From Babylonia areolata (lineage: Eukaryota; Mollusca; Gastropoda; Neogastropoda; Buccinidae), in contig NC_134903.1 in assembly GCF_041734735.1 (NCBI RefSeq), forward strand, positions 232,501 to 296,500: a DNA stretch of 64,000 bases. The letters are read 5' to 3'. The first letter of the stretch is position 1. Each line of letters starts with the position of its first letter. The notes beneath the pieces were generated by a model. That model was given only the letters and a program-made list of their open reading frames with translations. It was not told where the DNA came from and made no database searches. This document shows, one piece after another, positions 10,661-23,900 of the stretch. The translations under genes and the position numbers were made by a program.

Positions 10661-13204
10661 ACCTCTGTTCTCTTGTTGCTGTTGTTCTCTGTCCAAGGTT
10701 TTTTTTACCTCTGTCTCTTGTTGCTGTTGTTCTCTGTCCAAGGTTTCTTTACCTCTGTTCTCTTGTTGCTGTTGTTCTCTGTCCAAGGTTTCTTTACCTC
10801 TGTCTTGTTGCTGTTGTTCTCTGTCCAAGGTTTCTTTACCTCTGTCTTGTTACTGTTGTTCTCTGTCCAAGGTTTCTTTACCTCTGTCTGTTGTTGCAGT
10901 TGTTTTCTGTCCAAGGTTTCTTTACCTCTGTCTTGTTGCTGTTGTTCTCTGTCCAAGGTTTCTTTACCTCTGTCTTGTTGCTGTTGTTCTCTGTCCAAGG
11001 TTTCTTTACCTCTGTTCTTTTGTTGCTGTTGTTCTCTGTCCAAGGTTTCTTTACCTCTGTCTGTTGTTGCTGTTGTTCTCTGTCCAAGGTTTCTTTACCT
11101 CTGTTCTCTTGTTACTGTTGTTCTCTGTCCAAGGTTTCTTTACTTCTGTCTGTTGTTGCTGTTGTTCCCTGTCCAAGGTTTCTTTACCTCTGTTCTTTTG
11201 TTGCTGTTGTTCTCTGTCCAAGGTTTCTTTACCTCTGTTCTCTTGTTACTGTTGTTCTCTGTCCAAGGTTTCTTTACCTCTGTCTTGTTGCTGTTGTTCT
11301 CTGTCCAAGGTTTCTTTACCTCTGTCTGTTGTTGCTGTTGTTCTCTGTCCAAGGTTTCTTTACCTCTGTTCTCTTGTTACTGTTGTTCTCTGTCCAAGGT
11401 TTCTTTACCTCTGTCTTGTTGCTGTTGTTCTCTGTCCAAGGTTTCTTTACCTCTGTCTTGTTGCAGTTGTTCTCTGTCCAAGGTTTCTTTACCTCTGTTC
11501 TCTTGTTGCTGTTGTTCTCTGTCCAAGGTTTCTTTACCTCTGTTCTCTTGTTGCAGTTGTTCTCTGTCGAAGGTTTCTTTACCTCTGTCTGTTGTTGCAG
11601 TTGCTCTCTGTCCAAGGTTTCTTTACCTCTGTCTGTTGTTGCTGTTGCTCTCTGTCCAAGGTTTCTTTACCTCTGTCTGTTGTTGCTGCTGTTCTCTGTC
11701 CAAGGTTTCTTTACCTCTGTCTTGTTGCTGTTGTTCTCTGTCCAAGGTTTCTTTACCTCTGTCTTGTTGCTGTTGCTCTCTGTCCAAGGTTTCTTTACCT
11801 CTGTCTGTTGTTGCTGCTGTTCTCTGTCCAAGGTTTCTTTACCTCTGTCTTGTTGCTGTTGTTCTCTGTCCAAGGTTTCTTCACCTCTGTCCTTTTGTTG
11901 CTGCTGTTCTCTGTCCAAGGTTTCTTTACCTCTGTCTTGTTGCTGTTGTTCTCTGTCCAAGGTTTCTTTACCTCTGTCTGTTGTTGCTGTTGTTCTCTGT
12001 CCAAGGTTTCTTTACCTCTGTCTTGTTGCTGTTGCTCTCTGTCCAAGGTTTCTTTACCTCTGTCTTGTTGCTGTTGCTCTCTGTCCAAGGTTTCTTTACC
12101 TCTGTCTTGTTGCTGTTGTTCTCTGTCCAAGGTTTCTTTACCTCTGTTCTCTTGTTGCTGTTGTTCTCTGTCCAAGGTTTCTTTACCTCTGTTCTCTTGT
12201 TGCTGTTGCTCTCTGTCCAAGGTTTCTTTACCTCTGTCTGTTGTTGCTGCTGTTCTCTGTCCAAGGTTTCTTTACCTCTGTCTTGTTGCTGTTGTTCTCT
12301 GTCCAAGGTTTCTTCACCTCTGTCCTTTTGTTGCTGCTGTTCTCTGTCCAAGGTTTCTTTACCTCTGTCTTGTTGCTGTTGTTCTCTGTCCAAGGTTTCT
12401 TTACCTCTGTCTTGTTGCAGTTGTTCTCTGTCCAAGGTTTCTTTACCTCTGTCTGTTGTTGCTGCTGTTCTCTGTCCAAGGTTTCTTTACCTCTGTCTTG
12501 TTGCTGTTGTTCTCTGTCCAAGGTTTCTTTACCTCTGTTCTCTTGTTGCTGTTGTTCTCTGTCCAAGGTTTCTTTACCTCTGTCTGTTGTTGCTGCTGTT
12601 CTCTGTCCAAGGTTTCTTTACCTCTGTCTTGTTGCAGTTGTTCTCTGTCCAAGGTTTCTTTACCTCTGTCTTGTTGCAGTTGTTCTCTGTCCAAGGTTTC
12701 TTTACCTCTGTCTTGTTGCTGTTGTTCTCTGTCCAAGGTTTCTTTACCTGTGTCTTGTTGCTGTTGTTCTCTGTCCAAGGTTTCTTTACCTCTGTCTTGT
12801 TGCTGTTGTTCTCTGTCCAAGGTTTCTTTACCTCTGTCTTGTTGCAGTTGTTCTCTGTCCAAGGTTTCTTTACCTCTGTCTTGTTGCTGTTGTTCACTGT
12901 CCAAGGTTTCTTTACCTGTGTCTTGTTGCTGTTGTTCTCTGTCCAAGGTTTCTTTACCTCTGTCTTGTTGCTGTTGTTCTCTGTCCAAGGTTTCTTTACC
13001 TCTGTCTGTTGTTGCTGCTGTTCTCTGTCCAAGGTTTCTTTACCTCTGTCTTGTTACTGTTGTTCTCTGTCCAAGGTTTCTTTACCTCTGTCTTGTTGCT
13101 GTTGTTCTCTGTCCAAGGTTTCTTTACCTCTGTCTTGTTGCTGTTGTTCTCTGTCCAAGGTTTCTTTACCTCTGTCTTGTTGCTGTTGTTCTCTGTCCAA
13201 GGTT
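10661..13204. repeat. 42-45 bp minisatellite, second block (about 59 units)
   Basis: Continuation of the array at 7755-10088 with the same unit and same length classes, split by the LINE insertion. It ends abruptly at a minus-strand SINE. Confidence 0.95.
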
Positions 13205-13460
13205 GTTTTTCAATCCACGTTTTTTCCAGAAGCAATTTGCCAAGGCCAACGGCAGTTTTTTTTCCGCATTTGCACAGCACTTGGGGTTATTGTTTCATCT
13301 CGAAGACTAGCACCCAGACCACTATGGAGGTCTGGCGGAGGGGCTAGGACAGTGAAACAAAGAAGAAAACAAAAAGGGCTCATGACAGAATCGAACCTGC
13401 GTCTCTGGCTTTCAGTCAAGAGATGTACCTTTCAGACCACCAAGCTCAACACGCTTCAAA
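13205..13460 (-). mobile_element. tRNA-headed SINE, minus strand, 3'-truncated
   Basis: On the minus strand a Pol III B-box (GGTTCGATTC) lies at about 13388-13397, with a tRNA-like head around it. The body contains GAGATGAAACAATAACCCC, related to the central domain GATGAGACGATAAACCGAGG seen in the 28.1 kb copy. The copy stops next to the 42-bp array after CTTGGCAAATTGCTTCTGG. Confidence 0.7.
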
Positions 13461-13679
13461 AGAAATCAGAATAAAGAATCTAACAAATGCTCTTGCAGCT
13501 GCGTGTCCTCATAACATTAAGGCAGTAGTTAGACACACCCTTGACATGATAATCGATGCAAACCTTAAAAAAAAGAGGAAAGTATTGTGGGGGACGTCCT
13601 AAATACATTGATTTCCAAGTAGAAAAGCCTCTGAAAACAAACAAACAACAAAAAATCTCGGGATCGAGAACTTGAGTGG
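13461..13679. other. Unique sequence between two SINEs
   Basis: AT-rich, no gene seen. The stretch just before 13680 may be a degenerate head of the next SINE. Confidence 0.4.
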
Positions 13680-14132
13680 AGGGCTGGGTGTCAGTCTTTC
13701 AGATGAGACGAAAAATCGGGGTTCCACGTGTAGTATGTATTTTGCAGACGTAAAAGACCCCAGGGCAACGAAGGGGATTTCCCTGGCAAATTCTGCAGAA
13801 AAATCCACTTTGATGGTAAACCAAATAGACCAGCAGACAGAAGAAAGGGTGGCACTGCACTGTGGCGACACTCTCCTCAAGGACAGAAGCCAGAATTCCA
13901 CACATAGAAATATGTTCTGACAAAAGAGCAATACAATACAATACAATATACAATACAATACAATATACAATGCAATACAATACAATACAATATACAATAC
14001 AACACAATATACAATGCAATACAATACAATACAATATACAATACAACACAATATACAATGCAATACAATACAATACAAAACAATACAATACAATACAATA
14101 CAATACAATACAATACAATACAATACACAATA
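13680..14132 (+). mobile_element. SINE body with (CAATA)n tail, plus strand
   Basis: Contains the central domain (AGATGAGACGAAAAATCGGG) and the downstream body (CCTGGCAAATTCTGCAGAAA, then GTGGCACTGCACTGTGGCGA), ending at about 13922. A long (CAATA/CAATATA)n tail runs at about 13929-14130. The promoter head is degenerate or missing. Same superfamily as the copies at 13205 and 28078. Confidence 0.8.
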
Positions 14133-14362
14133 AGAGAGTGACTGCCCATGGATAATGTCAGGCAGCAGGAACGAACAGCTCCGTCATAAGATAATATTTT
14201 TAAACAACTATGGGTTTTTTGTTGTTGTTTTTTTGGGTTTTTTTGTTTTCAGTTTTATAAGATTTTTTCACCGTTCATCTGTGTTTTGGTGACGTGAAAT
14301 CGGAGTTTTGTGCAGTGGAATCGATGGGAGAATGCTACAATGTCCATTCGTGCGTCGAACTG
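14133..14362. other. AT-rich unique sequence
   Basis: T-rich runs near 14215-14260; no gene seen. Confidence 0.4.
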
Positions 14363-14620
14363 TGTTCGTGACTGTACTTCAGCCATTGTACCAGAACTGT
14401 GTTCGTGACTGTACTTCAGCCGTTGTACCAGAACTGTGTTCGTGACTGTACTTCAGCCATTGTACCAGAACTGTGTTCGTGACTGTGATAGTACTTCAGC
14501 CATTGTGCCAGAACTGTGTTCGTGACTGTACTTCAGCCATTGTACCAGAACTGTGTTCGTGACTGTAATAGTACTTCAGCCATTGTACCAGAACTGTGTT
14601 CGTGACTGTGATAGTACTTC
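14363..14620. repeat. 37/43-bp minisatellite, first block
   Basis: About seven units of GACTGTACTTCAGCCATTGT-ACCAGAACTG-TGTTCGT. A 6-bp AATAGT/GATAGT insertion makes the 43-bp class. Interrupted by a LINE at 14621. Confidence 0.93.
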
Positions 14621-15590
14621 GGCCTTACCATCAGCACGAGGAAAACTGAAGTTCTCCATCAGTCAGCCCCAGGGAAACCCTACGTTGAGCCCAACATCAC
14701 AGTCAACGGTCAGAGACTCAGTGCGGTGGAGCGGTTCACATACCTTGGCAGCACACTGTCACGAAATGCGACCATCGACGATGAAGTGAATGTCAGGATT
14801 GCAAGAGCAAGTGCAACTTTTGGTAGACTCAATGCAAATGTCTGGAACAGAAGAGGCATTAGTCTTGAGACCAAGCTAAAGGTCTACAGAGCAGTAGTTC
14901 TCCCCACACTACTGTACGCCTGCGAAACTTGGACAGTGTACCAACGACATGCCAAGAAGCTGAACCACTTCCACACAACATGCCTCAGGAAGCTACTGAA
15001 CATCAAGTGGCAAGACAGGACCCCAGACACAGAGGTGCTCGCAAAAGCCACCCTTCCCAGCATCTTCACCATCCTGATGCAGTCCCAGCTTCGCTGGGCT
15101 GGACACGTGGCGCGCATGCCAAACAATCGGCTGCCCAAAAGGCTCTTCTATGGCGAGCTGCAACAAGGGAAGAGATCACACGGAGGTCAGAAGAAGCGCT
15201 TCAGAGATACTCTGAAAGTCTCTCTGAAAGCGTTTGATATCAACCCTGACTCCTGGGAGGAATCTGCAGTGGACCGTAACAAATGGCGCGCTGCTGTGCA
15301 CAAAGGCGCCAAGTTGTGCGAGGCCAACAGGACTGCTGCAGCTGTTCAGAAGAGGCAGGCCAGAAAGTCACGGGCAAACAAGCTCCCTGACAATGATATG
15401 CCTGTCTTTGCCTGCCCCAACTGTCAGCGAACATTTCGTGCGCAGATTGGACTATTCAGCCATCTGCGCACTCACAGATAGATTCATGAGCATCCTCCCC
15501 CCCACCCCACCACCACCCTCCCCCCATCCCCCATCCCCCATCTGGATGACAACGATGGTCATCATCGATCTCGATGGACACACCACCACC
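14621..15590 (+). mobile_element. LINE 3' fragment (copy 2), one open frame of 286 aa
   Basis: A single uninterrupted frame runs from 14621 to TAG at 15479-15481. In order it shows ISTRKTEVL, FTYLGSTLSR, the RT thumb-type motif VLPTLLYACETW, LRWAGHVARM, FYGELQQGKRSHGGQKKRF and a C-terminal CPNC-x12-H-x3-H finger (SHLRTHR). This order is typical of the C-terminal third of LINE ORF2. The 3' UTR has a C-rich run and GATGGTCATCATCGATCTCG. AGTACTTC occurs directly before and directly after the element and may be an 8-bp target duplication, although the array itself contains that string in every unit. 5'-truncated, so not autonomous. Confidence 0.9.
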
Positions 15591-17545
15591 AGTACTTCAG
15601 CCATTGCGCCAGAACTGTGTTCGTGACTGTAATAGTACTTCAGCCATTGTACCAGAACTGTGTTCGTGACTGTACTTCAGCCATTGTGCCAGAACTGTGT
15701 TCGTGGCTGTACTTCAGCCATTGTACCAGAACTGTGTTCGTGACTGTACTTCAGCCATTGTACCAGAACTGTGTTCGTGGCTGTACTTCAGCTATTGTAC
15801 TAGAACTGTGTTCGTGACTGTACTTCAGCCATTGTACCAGAACTGTGTTCGTGACTCTAATAGTACTTCAGCCATTGTACTAGAACTGTGTTCGTGACTG
15901 TAATAGTACTTCAGCCATTGTACCAGAACTGTGTTCGTGACTGTGATAGTACTTCAGCCATTGTACCAGAACTGTGTTCGTGACTGTACTTCAGCCATTG
16001 TGCCAGAACTGTGTTCGTCACTGTACTTCAGCCATTGTACCAGACCTGTGTTCGTGACTGTAATAGTACTTCAGCCATTGTACCAGAACTGTGTTCGTGA
16101 CTGTGATAGTACTTCAGCCATTGTGCCAGAACTGTGTTCGTGACTGTACTTCAGCCATTGTACCAGAACTGTGTTCGTGACTGTACTTCAGCCATTGTGC
16201 CAGAACTGTGTTCGTGACTGTTCTTCAGCCATTGTACCAGAACTGTGTTCGTGACTGTACTTCAGCCATTGTACCAGAACTGTGTTCGTGGCTGTACTTC
16301 AGCTATTGTACTAGAACTGTGTTCGTCACTCTACTTCAGCCATTGTACCAGACCTGTGTTCGTGACTGTAATAGTACTTCAGCCATTGTACCAGAACTGT
16401 GTTCGTGACTGTGATAGTACTTCAGCCATTGTGCCAGAACTGTGTTCGTGACTGTACTTCAGCCATTGTACCAGAACTGTGTTCGTGACTGTACTTCAGC
16501 CATTGTGCCAGAACTGTGTTCGTGACTGTACTTCAGCCATTGTACCAGAACTGTGTTCGTGACTGTACTTCAGCCATTGTACCAGAACTGTGTTCGTGGC
16601 TGTACTTCAGCCATTGTACCAGAACTGTGTTCGTGACTGTACTTCAGCCATTGTAACAGAACTGTGTTCGTGGCTGTACTTCAGCTATTGTACTAGAACT
16701 GTGTTCGTGACTGTACTTCAGCCATTGTACCAGAACTGTGTTCGTGACTCTAATAGTACTTCAGCCATTGTACTAGAACTGTGTTCGTGACTGTAATAGT
16801 ACTTCAGCCATTGTACCAGAACTGTGTTCGTGACTGTGATAGTACTTCAGCCATTGTACCAGAACTGTGTTCGTGACTGTACTTCAGCCATTGTGCCAGA
16901 ACTGTGTTCGTCACTGTACTTCAGCCATTGTACCAGACCTGTGTTCGTGACTGTAATAGTACTTCAGCCATTGTACCAGAACTGTGTTCGTGACTGTGAT
17001 AGTACTTCAGCCATTGTGCCAGAACTGTGTTCGTGACTGTACTTCAGCCATTGTACCAGAACTGTGTTCGTGACTGTACTTCAGCCATTGTGCCAGAACT
17101 GTGTTCGTGACTGTACTTCAGCCATTGTACCAGAACTGTGTTCGTGGCTGTACTTCAGCTATTGTACTAGAACTGTGTTCGTCACTGTACTTCAGCCATT
17201 GTACCAGAACTGTGTTCGTGACTGTACTTCAGCCATTGTACCAGAACTGTGTTCGTGGCTGTACTTCAGCTATTGTACTAGAACTGTGTTCGTCACTCTA
17301 CTTCAGCCATTGTACCAGAACTGTGTTCGTGACTGTACTTCAGCTATTGTACTAGAACTGTGTTCGTCACTGTACTTCAGCCATTGTACCAGAACTGTGT
17401 TCGTCACTGTACTTCAGCCATTGTACCAGAACTGTGTTCGTCACTGTACTTCAGCCATTGTACCAGACCTGTGTTCGTGACTGTAATAGTACTTCAGCCA
17501 TTGTACCAGAACTGTGTTCGTGGTTGTACTTCAGCCATTGTATCG
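15591..17545. repeat. 37/43-bp minisatellite, second block (about 51 units)
   Basis: Same unit as 14363-14620. Variant order is duplicated: the block near 15931-16143 is repeated near 16824-17036, offset 893 bp (about 24 units). Every unit holds TGTACTTCAG, a weak acceptor-like motif on the plus strand. Confidence 0.93.
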
Positions 17546-17964
17546 GCGGTCCTCTTTAGGAGCGGTGCTCTCCTACCTGAATTTTATACACCACAATTAA
17601 CACGAAGCCGAAATCAGTATCAGCTTTGTCATTTGTGGGGTTTTTTTTTGTTTTTGTTTTTTCTTTTCTTCCAAATTTCACCCAACCCCGTCCCTGGTTT
17701 GCCCGCTTTCCCCCAGTTCACCATTCACCCACATGCCCCTCCTCTTCTAAACGATAAGACTCAAACGTATACATTAATACTTTAACAAAATGTCTTCAGT
17801 CACTGATATGTGTGACGGGACATTAAACTGAATTCCTCCTCCACTGTACAATGCAAAACAACACAGCACAACACAATGCAACACTGCCATGTAACACAAT
17901 ATACTACAATACACCAAACATTGGGTCTACCTGTAATCAGGTAAAATATTCTGATATCAATCCA
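17546..17964. other. Unique sequence between arrays; no gene seen
   Basis: Contains a T-rich run at about 17640-17670 and degenerate AACAC/ACAAT repeats at about 17850-17910. No exon recognised. Confidence 0.5.
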
Positions 17965-20900
17965 CGAGTACTGCTGATGTACACAATGTTTACCTCCCCT
18001 GTTCTGTCTGTCTGTCACCAGTACTGCTGATGTACACAATGTTTACCTCCCCTGTTCTGTCTGTCTGTCACCAGTACTGCTGATGTACACAATGTTTACC
18101 TCCCCTGTTCTGTCTGTCTGTCACCAGTACTGCTGATGTACACAATGTTTACCTCCCCTGTTCTGTCTGTCTGTCACCAGTACTGCTGATGTACACAATG
18201 TTTACCTCCCCTGTTCTGTCTGTCTGTCACCAGTACTGCTGATGGACACAATGTTTACCTCCCCTGTTCTGTCTGTCACCAGTACTGCTGATGTACACAA
18301 TGTTTACCTCCCCTGTTCTGTCTGTCACCAGTACTGCTGATGTACACAATGTTTACCTCCCCTGTTCTGTCTGTCACCAGTACTGCTGATGGACACAATG
18401 TTTACCTCCCCTGTTCTGTCTGTCTGTCACCAGTACTGCTGATGTACACAATGTTTACCTCCCCTGTTCTGTCTGTCTGTCACCAGTACTGCTGATGTAC
18501 ACAATGTTTACCTCCCCTGTTCTGTCTGTCACCAGTACTGCTGATGTACACAATGTTTACCTCCCCTGTTCTGTCTGTCTGTCACCAGTACTGCTGATGG
18601 ACACAATGTTTACCTCCCCTGTTCTGTCTGTCTGTCACCAGTACTGCTGATGTACACAATGTTTACCTCCCCTGTTCTGTCTGTCACCAGTACTGCTGAT
18701 GTACACAATGTTTACCTCCCCTGTTCTGTCTGTCACCAGTACTGCTGATGGAGACAATGTTTACCTCCCCTGTTCTGTCTGTCTGTCACCAGTACTGCTG
18801 ATGTACACAATGTTTACCTCCACTGTTCTGTCTGTCTGTCACCAGTACTGCTGATGGACACAATGTTTACCTCCCCTGTTCTGTCTGTCACCAGTACTGC
18901 TGATGGACACAGTGTTTACCTCCCCTGTTCTGTCTGTCTGTCACCAGTACTGCTGATGTACACAATGTTTACCTCCCCTGTTCTGTCTGTCACCAGTACT
19001 GCTGATGTACACAATGTTTACCTCCCCTGTTCTGTCTGTCACCAGTACTGTTGATGTACACAATGTTTACCTCCCCTGTTCTGTCTGTCTGTCACCAGTA
19101 CTGCTGATGTACACAATGTTTACCTCCCCTGTTCTGTCTGTCACCAGTACTGCTGATGTACACAATGTTTACCTCCCCTGTTCTGTCTGTCACCAGTACT
19201 GCTGATGGACACAATGTTTACCTCCCCTGTTCTGTCTGTCACCAGTACTGCTGATGGACACAGTGTTTACCTCCCCTGTTCTGTCTGTCACCAGTACTGT
19301 TGATGTACACAATGTTTACCTCCCCTGTTCTGTCTGTCTGTCAACAGTACTGCTGATGTACACAATGTTTACCTCCCCTGTTCTGTCTGTCACCAGTACT
19401 GCTGATGTACACAATGTTTACCTCCACTGTTCTGTCTGTCTGTCACCAGTACTGCTGATGTACACAATGTTTACCTCCCCTGTTCTGTCTGTCACCAGTA
19501 TTGCTGATGTACACAATGTTTACCTCCCCTGTTCTGTCTGTCACCAGTACTGCTGATGTACACAATGTTTACCTCCCCTGTTCTGTCTGTCTGTCACCAG
19601 TACTGTTGATGTACACAATGTTTACCTCCCCTGTTCTGTCTGTCTGTCACCAGTACTGCTGATGGACACAGTGTTTACCTCCCCTGTTCTGTCTGTCACC
19701 AGTACTGCTGATGTACACAATGTTTACCTCCCCTGTTCTGTCTGTCACCAGTACTGCTGATGTACACAATGTTTACCTCCCCTGTTCTGTCTGTCACCAG
19801 TACTGCTGATGTACACAATGTTTACCTCCCCTGTTCTGTCTGTCTGTCACCAGTACTGCTGATGTACACAATGTTTACCTCCCCTGTTCTGTCTGTCACC
19901 AGTACTGTTGATGGACACAATGTTTACCTCCCCTGTTCTGTCTGTCTGTCACCAGTACTGCTGATGTACACAATGTTTACCTCCCCTGTTCTGTCTGTCT
20001 GTCACCAGTACTGCTGATGTACACAATGTTTACCTCCCCTGTTCTGTCTGTCTGTCACCAGTACTGTTGATGGACACAATGTTTACCTCCCCTGTTCTGT
20101 CTGTCTGTCACCAGTACTGCTGATGTACACAATGTTTACCTCCCCTGTTCTGTCTGTCACCAGTACTGCTGATGGACACAGTGTTTACCTCCCCTGTTCT
20201 GTCTGTCTGTCACCAGTACTGCTGATGGACACAATGTTTACCTCCCCTGTTCTGTCTGTCACCAGTACTGCTGATGGACACAATGTTTACCTCCCCTGTT
20301 CTGTCTGTCACCAGTACTGCTGATGTACACAATGTTTACCTCCCCTGTTCTGTCTGTCTGTCACCAGTACTGCTGATGTACACAATGTTTACCTCCCCTG
20401 TTCTGTCTGTCTGTCACCAGTACTGCTGATGTACACAATGTTTACCTCCCCTGTTCTGTCTGTCTGTCACCAGTACTGCTGATGGACACAATGTTTACCT
20501 CCCCTGTTCTGTCTGTCACCAGTACTGCTGATGGACACAATGTTTACCTCCCCTGTTCTGTCTGTCTGTCACCAGTACTGCTGATGTACACAATGTTTAC
20601 CTCCCCTGTTCTGTCTGTCACCAGTACTGCTGATGGACACAATGTTTACCTCCCCTGTTCTGTCTGTCTGTCACCAGTACTGCTGATGTACACAATGTTT
20701 ACCTCCCCTGTTCTGTCTGTCACCAGTACTGCTGATGGACACAATGTTTACCTCCCCTGTTCTGTCTGTCTGTCACCAGTACTGCTGATGTACACAATGT
20801 TTACCTCCCCTGTTCTGTCTGTCACCAGTACTGCTGATGTACACAATGTTTACCTCCCCTGTTCTGTCTGTCACCAGTACTGCTGATGTACACAATGTTT

Positions 20901-23900
20901 ACCTCCCCTGTTCTGTCTGTCACCAGTACTGCTGATGTACACAATGTTTACCTCCCCTGTTCTGTCTGTCACCAGTACTGCTGATGTACACAATGTTTAC
21001 CTCCCCTGTTCTGTCTGTCACCAGTACTGCTGATGTACACAATGTTTACCTCCCCTGTTCTGTCTGTCTGTCACCAGTACTGCTGATGTACACAATGTTT
21101 ACCTCCCCTGTTCTGTCTGTCACCAGTACTGCTGATGTACACAATGTTTACCTCCCCTGTTCTGTCTGTCTGTCACCAGTACTGCTGATGTACACAATGT
21201 TTACCTCCCCTGTTCTGTCTGTCACCAGTACTGCTGATGGACACAATGTTTACCTCCCCTGTTCTGTCTGTCTGTCACCAGTACTGCTGATGTACACAAT
21301 GTTTACCTCCCCTGTTCTGTCTGTCACCAGTACTGCTGATGTACACAATGTTTACCTCCCCTGTTCTGTCTGTCTGTCACCAGTACTGCTGATGGACACA
21401 ATGTTTACCTCCCCTGTTCTGTCTGTCACCAGTACTGCTGATGGACACAATGTTTACCTCCCCTGTTCTGTCTGTCACCAGTACTGCTGATGGACACAAT
21501 GTTTACCTCCCCTGTTCTGTCTGTCACCAGTACTGCTGATGGACACAGTGTTTACCTCCCCTGTTTGTCTGTCTGTCACCAGTACTGCTGATGTACACAA
21601 TGTTTACCTCCCCTGTTCTGTCTGTCTGTCACCAGTACTGCTGATGGACACAGTGTTTACCTCCCCTGTTCTGTCTGTCACCAGTACTGCTGATGTACAC
21701 AATGTTTACCTCCCCTGTTCTGTCTGTCACCAGTACTGCTGATGTACACAATGTTTACCTCCCCTGTTCTGTCTGTCACCAGTACTGCTGATGTACACAA
21801 TGTTTACCTCCCCTGTTCTGTCTGTCTGTCACCAGTACTGCTGATGTACACAATGTTTACCTCCCCTGTTCTGTCTGTCTGTCACCAGTACTGTTGATGG
21901 ACACAATGTTTACCTCCCCTGTTCTGTCTGTCTGTCACCAGTACTGCTGATGTACACAATGTTTACCTCCCCTGTTCTGTCTGTCTGTCACCAGTACTGC
22001 TGATGTACACAATGTTTACCTCCCCTGTTCTGTCTGTCTGTCACCAGTACTGTTGATGGACACAATGTTTACCTCCCCTGTTCTGTCTGTCTGTCACCAG
22101 TACTGCTGATGTACACAATGTTTACCTCCCCTGTTCTGTCTGTCACCAGTACTGCTGATGGACACAGTGTTTACCTCCCCTGTTCTGTCTGTCACCAGTA
22201 CTGCTGATGGACACAATGTTTACCTCCCCTGTTCTGTCTGTCACCAGTACTGCTGATGGACACAATGTTTACCTCCCCTGTTCTGTCTGTCACCAGTACT
22301 GCTGATGTACACAATGTTTACCTCCCCTGTTCTGTCTGTCTGTCACCAGTACTGCTGATGGACACAGTGTTTACCTCCCCTGTTCTGTCTGTCTGTCACC
22401 AGTACTGCTGATGTACACAATGTTTACCTCCCCTGTTCTGTCTGTCTGTCACCAGTACTGCTGATGGACACAATGTTTACCTCCCCTGTTCTGTCTGTCA
22501 CCAGTACTGCTGATGTACACAATGTTTACCTCCCCTGTTCTGTCTGTCTGTCACCAGTACTGCTGATGTACACAATGTTTACCTCCCCTGTTCTGTCTGT
22601 CACCAGTACTGCTGATGGACACAATGTTTACCTCCCCTGTTCTGTCTGTCTGTCACCAGTACTGCTGATGTACACAATGTTTACCTCCCCTGTTCTGTCT
22701 GTCACCAGTAATGCTGATGGACACAATGTTTACCTCCCCTGTTCTGTCTGTCTGTCACCAGTACTGCTGATGTACACAATGTTTACCTCCCCTGTTCTGT
22801 CTGTCACCAGTACTGCTGATGTACACAATGTTTACCTCCCCTGTTCTGTCTGTCTGTCACCAGTACTGCTGATGGACACAATGTTTACCTCCCCTGTTCT
22901 GTCTGTCTGTCACCAGTACTGCTGATGTACACAATGTTTACCTCCCCTGTTCTGTCTGTCTGTCACCAGTACTGCTGATGTACACAATGTTTACCTCCCC
23001 TGTTCTGTCTGTCTGTCACCAGTACTGCTGATGTACACAATGTTTACCTCCCCTGTTCTGTCTGTCTGTCACCAGTACTGCTGATGTACACAATGTTTAC
23101 CTCCCCTGTTCTGTCTGTCTGTCACCAGTACTGCTGATGTACACAATGTTTACCTCCCCTGTTCTGTCTGTCACCAGTACTGCTGATGTACACAATGTTT
23201 ACCTCCCCTGTTCTGTCTGTCACCAGTACTGCTGATGTACACAATGTTTACCTCCCCTGTTCTGTCTGTCACCAGTACTGCTGATGGACACAATGTTTAC
23301 CTCCCCTGTTCTGTCTGTCACCAGTACTGCTGATGTACACAATGTTTACCTCCCCTGTTCTGTCTGTCTGTCACCAGTACTGCTGATGGACACAATGTTT
23401 ACCTCCCCTGTTCTGTCTGTCACCAGTACTGCTGATGTACACAGTGTTTACCTCCCCTGTTCTGTCTGTCACCAGTACTGCTGATGGACACAATGTTTAC
23501 CTCCCCTGTTCTGTCTGTCTGTCACCAGTACTGCTGATGTACACAATGTTTACCTCCCCTGTTCTGTCTGTCTGTCACCAGTACTGCTGATGTACACAAT
23601 GTTTACCTCCCCTGTTCTGTCTGTCACCAGTACTGCTGATGTACACAATGTTTACCTCCCCTGTTCTGTCTGTCACCAGTACTGCTGATGGACACAATGT
23701 TTACCTCCCCTGTTCTGTCTGTCACCAGTACTGCTGATGGACACAATGTTTACCTCCCCTGTTCTGTCTGTCTGTCACCAGTACTGCTGATGGACACAAT
23801 GTTTACCTCCCCTGTTCTGTCTGTCTGTCACCAGTACTGCTGATGGACACAATGTTTACCTCCCCTGTTCTGTCTGTCTGTCACCAGTACTGCTGATGTA

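Noticed and set aside
7592-13474. Very long plus-strand open frames (775-933 codons) rich in Cys, Leu and Ser
   Set aside because: All three frames are open at once because the 42-45 bp unit lacks stop codons. Frames run in from unique sequence and out into a LINE or SINE. No domain, signal or splice evidence.
14726-15481. Host gene with zinc finger (251-codon frame)
   Set aside because: LYACETW, LRWAGHVARM and GGQKKRF are LINE ORF2 C-terminal motifs, and a second copy of the same end sits at 10.1 kb.
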